IMG/VR virus record: IMGVR_UViG_3300025120_000272
Coordinates: 1-32,716 of that record
DNA: 32,716 bases
Reading direction: 5' to 3' (one strand)
DNA from: a virus
Shown: piece by piece, positions 1 to 7,329 of the stretch
Position numbering within the stretch: the first letter of the stretch is position 1
How the letters are laid out: every line of letters starts with the position of its first letter
Notes under the pieces: model-generated
Seen by the model: the letters and a program-made list of their open reading frames with translations, nothing else
What the model was told of the DNA's origin: nothing
Databases searched by the model: none
Program-made: the position numbers and the translations under genes

Positions 1-1284
1 TGCAATATCGCTGAATGGTTGTCCTGCATCTTCAGGACTTCTTTTGAATGTGTGTACTGCTAATGCGGCCACACTGTTACCTATCTGATCACCTAGATCT
101 GTGCTTTTGTCTATTGCATATGAAACAGTGTTTGGAGTAAAGGTATACCTACCGTTGCTTTCTTTTGGTGTACCTACATATAGCAAGTCACCCATAAGAT
201 AACCTTTCATACCTTTTGGTGTTTGTGCTTCTAGTGCAGGCCATATAGTTTTATACATGTTAACAAGATCACCTCGTTCGCCACCACGTTGTTGCATTAT
301 CTTTTCTAATTGTGTTGAGCTTGTTGCTAATCCATTATAACCTTTAGCAGTGAATCCTGACTTGTCTGTTAACACAAACTGTCCTTGTGGATTACGTCCA
401 AAAACAATCGCAGGTTTTCCGTCCCATTTAATTGTGATGTCTTCAGCTTGCTTGGGTAATGATCTGAGGGTAGCAATAGCTTTAAGTGCACCTTGGCTGG
501 CACCATCAAATATCATATCTTCAGGATGTTCTATACGAGCCGCTTCTATAATTACTTGCATACCTTGATTAACAATACGATCTCTTAAACGTGCTAAAAA
601 GTTTGCATCATTGGCATCTTCTAATACCAATCCATCTTTTTCAAATGTTTCCTTTGCATCTGCCACTAGTGTTTCGTATTCAGGATCTTGTTTGACTTTA
701 GCAATTATTGATTCAACTGAATTTAAATCTTTACGTGTTCCACCAATTAATATTTTAGCAATTTCGTCTGGATCAACTGATAACAATCTGTTACTGTCTC
801 TAACCAACAGACCATTTTTATAACTCCATTTAAGTCCTCTTGCTTTGGCAATACTTGCTAATAGGATATGTCTATGCACTCCTTTAAATTCGCTGTTTCC
901 AACAACATTTAAACTAAACTTTTGCCAGTCTGGATTACCAAACATAAAGTCTGCTTGTACATAACCATTGTTGGGATCACCTTTTATAGGTGCTTTGTAA
1001 TGAACACTGTCGCCCGACTTAGCGATATCTTTGTCATCCACGCCTTTGGCCTTGAGTGTTTGTATTAGTTGTTCTTTTGAAGTTTTTGTAACATCAACTG
1101 ATAGATCTAAATCACCACTGGTTGCTTTATTACCTGTACTACCTAACATGTTATCTTGCAAGGATAATCCAGTAAGTTTTTCTAATTGTTGTATTGTTGG
1201 CTTAATGTCAGCAAGATTGATACGTTGCGTTAACGGTTGTTTGTTTTCGTCTTTGAATACGTTACCGCCCTCAAGTATTATCAT
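1..1284 (-). CDS. Two-domain nucleotidyltransferase-like protein (pol-beta-type plus KxDG ligase-like), 3' end outside window
   Basis: Starts at ATG 1284 (ATGA overlap with the upstream gene's stop) and stays open to base 1, giving 428 visible residues; the C-terminus is missing. Residues 48-64 hold a G-S...G-D-L-D-L-S-V-D motif, and D112 sits in QADFMF. Together these match the GS plus three-Asp pattern of pol-beta-fold nucleotidyltransferases. Residues 286-289 are KWDG, matching motif I (KxDG, adenylated lysine) of ATP-dependent ligases and RNA-capping enzymes; a GYLMGDLLYVG block about 80 residues later resembles the ligase 'GEL' motif. The N-terminus MIILE|GG fits a T4 prohead-protease (I/L-x-E) cleavage site. 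Inference: an RNA/DNA end-modifying or nucleotide-transferring enzyme, possibly packaged in the capsid. Both domain calls rest on motifs only; the substrate is unknown. Confidence 0.6.
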   Translation of the reverse strand, partial: MIILEGGNVFKDENKQPLTQRINLADIKPTIQQLEKLTGLSLQDNMLGSTGNKATSGDLDLSVDVTKTSKEQLIQTLKAKGVDDKDIAKSGDSVHYKAPIKGDPNNGYVQADFMFGNPDWQKFSLNVVGNSEFKGVHRHILLASIAKARGLKWSYKNGLLVRDSNRLLSVDPDEIAKILIGGTRKDLNSVESIIAKVKQDPEYETLVADAKETFEKDGLVLEDANDANFLARLRDRIVNQGMQVIIEAARIEHPEDMIFDGASQGALKAIATLRSLPKQAEDITIKWDGKPAIVFGRNPQGQFVLTDKSGFTAKGYNGLATSSTQLEKIMQQRGGERGDLVNMYKTIWPALEAQTPKGMKGYLMGDLLYVGTPKESNGRYTFTPNTVSYAIDKSTDLGDQIGNSVAALAVHTFKRSPEDAGQPFSDIA

Positions 1285-1820
1285 TTTATGCCCAACTTAT
1301 TAGCAAGTTCTTTGTATCCAGGCTCGCCATCTTTAATTGGCTCACCGCATACATATATTGTGTCGCCTTTTACCGTTGTTGGTTGGTCACGACAAATATC
1401 CTGTCTTTTTGGATCAAATCCTCCTCCGCTTGAGGCACCTGCTGTAGGATCCAATGCGACTTTACCTGCAACAGTTAATATTTGTTTGAATGAATCTTCT
1501 GTTTGTTCGGGATTACTCATTATATTACTGGACATTCTTTTAACAACCGTATTCAGGACATTTCCTCCGTTGGCTAAGGAATAAGATCCTAATAGATTAT
1601 CGTCTATCCATTTTATTAATTTATCGTTAAGCATTGCTTTTGGTACTGGATTGTAATTATTGATACGTTCTAAATTTTGTTTGTACTTGCCCCATGCTCT
1701 TGCGGCTATTTTCGATGCTCCTACCATTGCTTGGGCATTTATAGCTTGCTCTCTATCTTGTGTATTTCTTCCAAGTAGTCGATCGAGTATACCTTCATTT
1801 ATTATTTCATTAATCTTCAT
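1281..1820 (-). CDS. Unknown 179-aa protein with capsid-targeting-like N-terminus
   Basis: I do not recognise the family. The protein begins MKINEIINE|GILDRL, a short amphipathic peptide ending in I-N-E followed by G, which is the shape of T4 capsid-targeting sequences cut by the gp21 prohead protease. The body is helical and polar (about residues 20-120), followed by a Gly/Ser-rich linker (SSGGG near 131) and a C-terminal part with two cysteines (DICRD, YVCGE). It overlaps the upstream gene by 11 nt and the downstream nucleotidyltransferase by 4 nt (ATGA), so translational coupling is likely. Inferred role: internal head or packaged protein, co-expressed with the putative packaged enzyme downstream. 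No function can be assigned from motifs. Confidence 0.6.
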   Translation of the reverse strand: MKINEIINEGILDRLLGRNTQDREQAINAQAMVGASKIAARAWGKYKQNLERINNYNPVPKAMLNDKLIKWIDDNLLGSYSLANGGNVLNTVVKRMSSNIMSNPEQTEDSFKQILTVAGKVALDPTAGASSGGGFDPKRQDICRDQPTTVKGDTIYVCGEPIKDGEPGYKELANKLGIK

Positions 1821-2055
1821 CTTTACGTCTCACTGATCTATAAAACTTTTTTGGATCTCTGGTTTTAATGGCATTGACGAATTTACGCTGAAGGTCGTCT
1901 GCCTGCTCTCTGTCATATGCTTTATCAATCTGTTCAAATAGATTAATTGCCGACTGGATAATATTACTGGCACGGCTTTCAACAAGATGTGTTTTATCTT
2001 TTGGAATGTGCAAGTCATTTAGTTCGTCTAATATACTTCTAGTCTTTTTTTGCAT
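1810..2055 (-). CDS. Small conserved-type phage protein, 81 aa, unknown function
   Basis: ATG at 2055 with the leader AGAGAGAATAATAACC in front. The product is helical and charged, with an R/K/D-rich C-terminus (KFYRSVRRKDED) and a central helix (ASNIIQSAINLFEQIDKAY). From memory, similar short helical proteins occur in marine T4-like phages without known function. A late-type promoter octamer GATAAATA lies 25 nt upstream, inside the end of the radical SAM gene, so this is probably the first gene of a late operon running 2055 to the left edge. Overlaps the next gene by 11 nt. Confidence 0.65.
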   Translation of the reverse strand: MQKKTRSILDELNDLHIPKDKTHLVESRASNIIQSAINLFEQIDKAYDREQADDLQRKFVNAIKTRDPKKFYRSVRRKDED

Positions 2056-2080
2056 AGGTTATTATTCTCTCTAGTCTGTA

Positions 2081-2088
2081 TATTTATC
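2081..2088 (-). promoter_or_regulatory. Late-type promoter octamer GATAAATA
   Basis: Minus-strand GATAAATA differs from the T4 late consensus TATAAATA only at the first base. With T4 spacing (octamer at -13 to -6), +1 falls on an A at 2075, giving a 20-nt leader with a purine-rich stretch before the ATG at 2055. It overlaps the stop codon of the radical SAM gene. Confidence 0.65.
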
Positions 2089-3079
2089 AGGAACCGCAAA
2101 CATCGTTACAGATAACTAAACGGCCATTGTTGAAATCTTTATTACTCCAACTTTCCTCAACACTATTAAACCAACTAATACTTTCTTGTAAAGAAGTTTC
2201 TAACGCATTGTTAGGTTCAATGATGTCCTTTAACTGTTGATTAACTACTTGATAGTATTGTCCATGACCATATGTTCTAGGATAAAAGCCAGTATAACAA
2301 CACGGATATACTTCTCCTGTACTTGTTACATATATTGATTTACTTTTCTTTACTTCACAGGTTATGTTTTTGATCACAGGATTAAGATCTTCTAATAATA
2401 TCTCATCTGTCTTTTTAGATTCTAATAGCTGATCAAAGTTAATAACCTCAGGCTTACCTATTACGTTAATAACCTTGCCTTTTTTGTCAACTGCAACTCC
2501 ATTGTCTCTACCTTGGTCTGTTAACATGAAGTTACTGAATCCAAGTTCTTTACTTAGTGCTTGACATTCTTTAATTTGATGTTGATTATGATCAAAAGGA
2601 ATCATTTTCCAAATAGCATTACCGCCTGCGTTGATAAATGTTTGTGCATTCTTTATTACTGTTTCATATACCGTGTCTTGCCTATATATAGAATGTGTAT
2701 CGGATAATCCGTCCAATGCAAAAAATACTCGAACATCTAGTTTAGCTAACCGTTGCCAAAACTGTTTAGAGCGTGCACCACCATTGGTGTTTATATCTAT
2801 TTTAATATTAGGACTGTATGTTTTAAAATATTCAATGATGTCTGGAGTTTCTGTATTCATAACACAGTCTCCAAAGTTACCATTGATCATTACTCCCGTT
2901 AACTGTTTCACAAAGTTGGGTTCAAATATCTTTTTAACATCTTCAAGTGTGAGGTTTCTTTCTATGTATCCATCATTATAGGGATAGCCGTGAAAGTTAC
3001 GAGGGCATAGTGGACATCGGGCATTACATAAACTAGATATTTCTAAGTGGATATGTTTTATATCATGATAAGAAATCAT
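2087..3079 (-). CDS. Radical SAM enzyme with SPASM/twitch-like C-terminus
   Basis: 330 aa. C18-x3-C22-x2-C25 (CNARCPLC) is the radical SAM [4Fe-4S] motif that binds S-adenosylmethionine. A C-terminal block with C241, C260-C261 (STGEVYPCC) and the terminal C324-x3-C328 resembles the auxiliary-cluster (SPASM/twitch) region of radical SAM enzymes that modify peptides or carbohydrates. NGG near 99-101 and the ALDGLSDTHS block near 121-130 fit the TIM-barrel core. The stop-to-start junction with gp41 upstream is adjacent (TAAATG), so it probably sits in the replication transcript. The substrate is unknown: it could modify a phage or host peptide, or a sugar. Confidence 0.85.
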   Translation of the reverse strand: MISYHDIKHIHLEISSLCNARCPLCPRNFHGYPYNDGYIERNLTLEDVKKIFEPNFVKQLTGVMINGNFGDCVMNTETPDIIEYFKTYSPNIKIDINTNGGARSKQFWQRLAKLDVRVFFALDGLSDTHSIYRQDTVYETVIKNAQTFINAGGNAIWKMIPFDHNQHQIKECQALSKELGFSNFMLTDQGRDNGVAVDKKGKVINVIGKPEVINFDQLLESKKTDEILLEDLNPVIKNITCEVKKSKSIYVTSTGEVYPCCYTGFYPRTYGHGQYYQVVNQQLKDIIEPNNALETSLQESISWFNSVEESWSNKDFNNGRLVICNDVCGS

Positions 3080-4483
3080 TTACTGAGTTTTAATTTGACT
3101 TAATAGACTTTTTAGTTTACTGCTTTGTATATCAGCTGTTACTTTACCATCTTCTTTTTGTACTTGTCCATCAGATACTGTGCTAGTAGTAGATTTTGCT
3201 GAGTCCATAATTTTACTACCACTTGGTGATGGTCTATTGTAATCACTTTGTCCTTCTTCGCCTAGGTCTGTAATACGTAGTGTATCTAAATTAAACTCTA
3301 GATCTACTTTTTGCCCTACACCTGAACTTGATCTAGTTTTCATTAACTGTATTTGATATCTTCCACGTTCTCGCATTGCACGACTTGTAAATATACCAAA
3401 CACATTATCAGCAGTATTAATTTTACTCAATCCACCTGCAATGTGACTGTGATCAAACTCTACTTCTTCCACTGCACCCCTATTCAATTGCGATGCTGTT
3501 ACAAATATGATATCTAATTCTTTTGCCAGGTTACGTAATTCTTCACTCACATACTTGTCTTTAACAAACAAATCATTTGGTGAAACTTTAGCACTCACGG
3601 GCATTAACAAATCTAAGTAATCAACGCATAGAAAGTCTGGCTTATGTCCAGTTTGTATTTCTAATTCTTTCATGTATGCTCTGATATCATTTACTGTTGA
3701 CTGTGCTGGCATATATTTGATACGTAAGTGTCCTGCTTTTTTACCTGCAAGTTTAACTTTCATTTCAACGTTATCGATATCTTTGAATATTTCTTTTGAT
3801 GCAGTGTTTGTCATCATACTATCCATACGCATGGCACACAAGCCTTCACTTAATTCCAATGTTAAATAACAACCATTCATGCCTTGCATTGCCCAGTTTA
3901 CTGCCATATTCTGCATAAACAAACTTTTACCAGAACCAGATCCGCCTGCCCATATCTGTAGTTCACCTCTATTAAATCCGCCATACAACAATCTATCTAA
4001 CATTGGCCAACCTGTTGATACTTGTCCGTTACTGGACTTAATTTCCATTAGTCTGGTTTTAGGATCTAAAAAGTAATCTGTTCCCATGTCTTTAGTTAAA
4101 CTAATTTGTACTGCATCTTTAACTATTTTTTCTACCGGTCCATAATCACCTTTCTCTAACAAGTCAGCTGACTTTAAGATTGCACGTTCAAGTTCTTGCC
4201 TGCGTGTAAAACCTTCAAACTCTTCTAAGAACCAATCAAAATGTCCGTCTTTGGCTTCGGGTATTGATGTTAATTGAATATTAGTAACTGCGGAAACCTG
4301 CTTCATGTCTGGCATTGTGTTATGTTTGTCAGCATGATCTTTAATAAATTTAGCACATTCTTGTAAGCTACGATCAAAGTTTTCTGGATTAAAGATATTT
4401 TGTACACGAGTATAACTCTGTGCATCCTGCAACATCATTTCAAGAAATAGTCTTTGTATATCAGTTCCGTATTCTTTTAACAA
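3080..4483 (-). CDS. 41: Replicative DNA helicase (T4 gp41 / DnaB family)
   Basis: 467 aa, close to T4 gp41 (about 475). Walker A GGSGSGKS at 180-187, a catalytic Glu region TLELSEG at 208-214 and Walker B LCVDYLDLLM at 285-294 define the RecA-like motor of DnaB-type hexameric helicases, which unwind the lagging-strand template 5'-3'. The N-terminal 130 residues form the helical collar expected for this family. The C-terminus (after about 405) is Ser/Lys-rich and probably disordered. The start is TTG at 4483: it has an AGGA Shine-Dalgarno element 6 nt upstream, while the next ATG (M16) would cut into the N-terminal domain. Overlaps the primase gene by 23 nt, as expected for primosome partners. 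Confidence 0.93.
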   Translation of the reverse strand: MLKEYGTDIQRLFLEMMLQDAQSYTRVQNIFNPENFDRSLQECAKFIKDHADKHNTMPDMKQVSAVTNIQLTSIPEAKDGHFDWFLEEFEGFTRRQELERAILKSADLLEKGDYGPVEKIVKDAVQISLTKDMGTDYFLDPKTRLMEIKSSNGQVSTGWPMLDRLLYGGFNRGELQIWAGGSGSGKSLFMQNMAVNWAMQGMNGCYLTLELSEGLCAMRMDSMMTNTASKEIFKDIDNVEMKVKLAGKKAGHLRIKYMPAQSTVNDIRAYMKELEIQTGHKPDFLCVDYLDLLMPVSAKVSPNDLFVKDKYVSEELRNLAKELDIIFVTASQLNRGAVEEVEFDHSHIAGGLSKINTADNVFGIFTSRAMRERGRYQIQLMKTRSSSGVGQKVDLEFNLDTLRITDLGEEGQSDYNRPSPSGSKIMDSAKSTTSTVSDGQVQKEDGKVTADIQSSKLKSLLSQIKTQ

Positions 4484-5438
4484 GTTTCTTCCTCATAAGT
4501 TCAATTTTAATTTTACTAGTTTCTCTGCTATTCATAATAGTTATCAGAGTTCCTAATCTACCATAACGTTTTACTGCGTCATTTACATCTTTAACTTCAG
4601 GATGCCATCTAGGTATTGAAACTGCCCATCCTAATTCAACTGCACGATCAACAAGTTTTAGTCCTGCTTCATCTTGATCTGGTACCACTGTTATATCTTT
4701 ACGCAAGCTAGTAATTACTTGTGCTTGCTTTGCATTAATATCATTATGTAATACAGCTAAACAGTTCAAACTGAGTGCATCAAATATACCTTCAACAACT
4801 ATAGATTGTGTCCAATAATCTTGTTGTAAATCAGTACCAAACACATAACCTGGTTGCTGTTCATTGATAAACTTTGGTTGCCTGTCATCCAAGTATCTGG
4901 CTGACCAACCAACTATTACTTCATTATATGTATATGGTATAACAATACGCTCTGCTTGTCTACCTTTTTGATCTGGACTTATCATATATGGATAATCTCC
5001 AGGATCAACTGCTCTGGACTCTAGATAATCAACATACTGTTGATCAGACTCTTCTATCAATCTCAATTCTTTAGGTAATTCTAATTTATTAAATGTTACC
5101 TTGGTAAGTTTTGGTTGTGTTCTATCCTCTGCTAGTTGACTAATATCTTTATGTCTTAGACTTTCTAAGTTAAGAGCAGAAATAGTATTTTGATCAACAC
5201 CCATCCAAGATAACAGCTTACGGGTTTTAAACGACAGTGTACGTCCTAATTTAAAACTTGCTTTATATCCACAATTGAAACAGTGATAACTCCAGTTTTT
5301 ACCATCGGTCTTTATACCACCACGCTTTCTTTTATCTGCCCTTTCTCCGTTATGCTGACAACAGACCGCATTGAAAGAAACCCAACCACTTGAAGTTTGT
5401 TTGTGCTTGCCTGGTATAACAGATAAGATATCTAACAT
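4461..5438 (-). CDS. 61: DNA primase (T4 gp61-like)
   Basis: 325 aa from ATG 5438 (the TTG just before it is an unneeded extension). The N-terminal zinc-binding domain has C26/C27, H29, C53 and C56 (CCQH...CFNC). A Toprim catalytic core follows: E216-G-I-F-D220 (VVEGIFDAL) and D254-x-D256 (VVPDQDEAG), the acidic triad that binds Mg2+ for RNA primer synthesis. T4 gp61 is 342 aa, so length agrees. It makes primers for lagging-strand replication together with gp41, encoded immediately downstream with overlap. The start overlaps the upstream SGNH gene stop by one base (TGATG), implying coupled translation. Confidence 0.93.
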   Translation of the reverse strand: MLDILSVIPGKHKQTSSGWVSFNAVCCQHNGERADKRKRGGIKTDGKNWSYHCFNCGYKASFKLGRTLSFKTRKLLSWMGVDQNTISALNLESLRHKDISQLAEDRTQPKLTKVTFNKLELPKELRLIEESDQQYVDYLESRAVDPGDYPYMISPDQKGRQAERIVIPYTYNEVIVGWSARYLDDRQPKFINEQQPGYVFGTDLQQDYWTQSIVVEGIFDALSLNCLAVLHNDINAKQAQVITSLRKDITVVPDQDEAGLKLVDRAVELGWAVSIPRWHPEVKDVNDAVKRYGRLGTLITIMNSRETSKIKIELMRKKLVKRIRN

Positions 5439-6169
5439 CAAGTTAGTATAACAGAATCTATCTCCGGAATCAACTGTTTTGATATCATTTGGTGTCCAAT
5501 TTCATTGGGGTGCCCGCCTGGACATGTAACTAATTCTTTCTCAGGATGTCTTACTATCCAACTACAATAATTACGCTCGGGCCATAATAATGTAGGAACA
5601 TCTGCAGGAGTTATCGGTGGCATAATATGAAATTGTAGCATTGGTATGTTTAGTCTGGCACTCTTACCATCAAATAATCCAACAGCTTGCTCATAATTAT
5701 ATTGACGTAGGTCTTCACAGTCGCTATATGCAATTAAATTTTTACCGACATCTCGGAAGTGGTCTGGAACAACACTGCTACCATATTCTATCCACGCTGA
5801 ATGTATGAATTTGTTCCAAATAGGGTCGTTTGAATAATGCTTGTGTTTGGGATCAAATAGACTAAAACGGTCGTTGTCTGTTGTACCGTGTAGTACTAAA
5901 CATTCTTCTGGATTTGATTCGTGACGTAGCCACCAAAGAAAAGTCCACATAGCACTTTGTAAGCTACCTCCTGGTATTCCAAAATTCTCAACAGGAACAT
6001 CATAATTTTGACCTAACAGACCTAGGAAACAGTTAGTTTCTCTATAGTCTACATTCTGAGACCAGCAAGAATGTGCTTCTTGATCTTGCTCAACTAATTT
6101 GGGATCTAATAGCTCATCACCGTAAATCCAGCTATCACCGAATCCAACGATTTTTTTGATTTTGTTCAA
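5438..6169 (-). CDS. SGNH/GDSL hydrolase-like protein
   Basis: 243 aa, TTG start at 6169 with AGGT 5 nt upstream. Block I: GFGDSWIYG at residues 9-17 (GDS, nucleophile Ser). Block II-like: NFGIPGGSLQSAM, with Gly. Block III-like: LHGTTDNDR, with Asn. Near the C-terminus GGHPNEIGHQM gives two candidate catalytic His residues, although the classical DxxH spacing is not exact. This family includes esterases that deacylate lipids or carbohydrates; a phage version could act on sugars of the host surface. Oddly placed between a baseplate-like gene and primase. A second SGNH-like gene lies at 29060-29848. Substrate unknown. Confidence 0.6.
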   Translation of the reverse strand: MNKIKKIVGFGDSWIYGDELLDPKLVEQDQEAHSCWSQNVDYRETNCFLGLLGQNYDVPVENFGIPGGSLQSAMWTFLWWLRHESNPEECLVLHGTTDNDRFSLFDPKHKHYSNDPIWNKFIHSAWIEYGSSVVPDHFRDVGKNLIAYSDCEDLRQYNYEQAVGLFDGKSARLNIPMLQFHIMPPITPADVPTLLWPERNYCSWIVRHPEKELVTCPGGHPNEIGHQMISKQLIPEIDSVILT

Positions 6170-6176
6170 ACAGTAC

Positions 6177-6932
6177 CTATCTAATTTTTATTTCAGATAT
6201 GCTACCACTTGTTTCTTCAATGCGTAATCTTAAAAAAGGATGGTAGCCCGATATAGTTATATATCCGGTTGTACTAGATGATGTTAAAGAAAGTTCAGTT
6301 CCTAGATTATATCTTAAATTGTCGTCTGCTGTTGCACCTTCTACTTGTATCTTACCTGTAAATGCACTAGGTTTATATTGTAGAGTTTGAACATCATTGG
6401 TTCCATGCCATTCACTTGAGTAATGGGTAGTAACACCTTCATCATCAAAGAAGGCTGGAATTGTAATCGAGGTGCTTTCGGTATGTGTTGGCATAACAGA
6501 ATCAACAATTTCAACAACGCCTCTACCTCCCAAATGATCATCTACAAACACAGCGTCATAAAGATCACTGGTCGAAAGACTACGTTCAATTGTGTAGTGT
6601 GCTCGTTGTGTGCTTACTGCATCTAATTCTTGTTCAGTGACAGTAATTGAAGCAGTACCTTTAGTAGCATCAATAGCAGTCATTGTTTTAGCAAGAAGTA
6701 CGTCACTGCCTTCTCTATTGATTAATCTGAATGTAAAGGTTGCTGTGGAATTATTAACAGGTTTTTGGTCCTGATTAACAAATGTAAACACTAAGACATT
6801 ATCTGTGCCTCTGTGTAATTTTAAATTTTTTGCGTACACGGGATTATACCTCATTGATGTTAGAGCCGTTGTGGTATCTCTTAATACCACTTGGTGTTTT
6901 TGCTTATATAAATAGACTTGAGTTGTAAACAT
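6177..6932 (-). CDS. Putative virion structural protein (baseplate/fibre-like)
   Basis: 251 aa, beta-rich and low in Cys. Residues about 38-130 (RGTDNVLVFTFVNQDQKP...ATFTFRLINRE...) look like the BppU-type N-terminal domain seen in phage baseplate upper proteins and adhesin scaffolds. The C-terminal 90 residues resemble an Ig-like or sugar-binding beta-sandwich. A late-type octamer GATAAATA lies 6 nt before the ATG, supporting expression late with virion genes. It ends 7 nt before the SGNH-like start. The fold is an inference from sequence pattern; the exact virion location is unknown. Confidence 0.6.
   Translation of the reverse strand: MFTTQVYLYKQKHQVVLRDTTTALTSMRYNPVYAKNLKLHRGTDNVLVFTFVNQDQKPVNNSTATFTFRLINREGSDVLLAKTMTAIDATKGTASITVTEQELDAVSTQRAHYTIERSLSTSDLYDAVFVDDHLGGRGVVEIVDSVMPTHTESTSITIPAFFDDEGVTTHYSSEWHGTNDVQTLQYKPSAFTGKIQVEGATADDNLRYNLGTELSLTSSSTTGYITISGYHPFLRLRIEETSGSISEIKIR
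6907..6914 (+). promoter_or_regulatory. Late promoter, perfect TATAAATA
   Basis: Exact T4 late consensus on the plus strand, located within the first codons of the minus-strand baseplate-like gene. It points at the plus-strand gene starting at 6952; with T4 spacing +1 is at 6920, giving a 32-nt leader that lacks a clear Shine-Dalgarno element. Confidence 0.65.
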
Positions 6933-6938
6933 ATAGAG

Positions 6939-6946
6939 TATTTATC
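6939..6946 (-). promoter_or_regulatory. Late-type promoter octamer GATAAATA
   Basis: Minus strand GATAAATA-CTCTAT-ATG. T4 spacing puts +1 one base before the start codon at 6932, so the message would be essentially leaderless. Divergent to the perfect TATAAATA 25 bp away. Confidence 0.6.
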
Positions 6947-6951
6947 GATCA

Positions 6952-7329
6952 ATGAGCAATGAATTCTTTAAAGAATTATCAGACAAGTATCCATTTGTTA
7001 CAGTAGTCAGATACGCCAGTGCCGAATACGTTGGTATTGTGCAAAATCGTGACAGTACTGTTACCACTCTATACGATTTTGGCCGCATCGTAGATGTAGA
7101 ATTAAAACAAAAGTTTTTAGATCTTGCTAACGTTTGGTGGTGGGAATCAAATCGTTCAATACCAATCAATATATTCCTAAGAGAAGAATGGGCACAATTT
7201 AAACCATATCTACAAACATTTATTAATAAAGATTTAGAAATACTGTTAGGTCCAACAATCAGTCTAAGCGATTTGTCTAAGAAACGCACTAAGAAAAAAT
7301 CAATCACACTTGTTCGGCGAATTGACTAA
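6952..7329 (+). CDS. Conserved-type phage protein, 125 aa, unknown function (plus-strand island)
   Basis: Unrecognised by function. It is a compact soluble protein: the N-terminal half alternates beta and alpha (FVTVVRYASAEYVGIVQN), then WWWESNRSIPINIFL, and it ends in a basic tail (KKRTKKKS). It is one of few plus-strand genes in a minus-strand genome. A perfect TATAAATA lies 38 nt upstream. The 3' end overlaps the convergent minus-strand gene by 26 nt. A 121-aa antisense frame covers the same DNA but starts inside the upstream promoter region's reverse side and is judged a shadow. Likely a late gene; it could interact with DNA through the basic tail. Confidence 0.7.
   Translation: MSNEFFKELSDKYPFVTVVRYASAEYVGIVQNRDSTVTTLYDFGRIVDVELKQKFLDLANVWWWESNRSIPINIFLREEWAQFKPYLQTFINKDLEILLGPTISLSDLSKKRTKKKSITLVRRID

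Noticed and set aside
350-1303. Several plus-strand frames of 70-90 codons
   Set aside because: They are shadows of the minus-strand nucleotidyltransferase gene and carry no promoter or ribosome-binding site.
6942-7307. 121-aa minus-strand frame opposite the plus-strand gene 6952-7329
   Set aside because: The plus frame has a TATAAATA promoter and a protein-like composition; the antisense frame has no ribosome-binding site.
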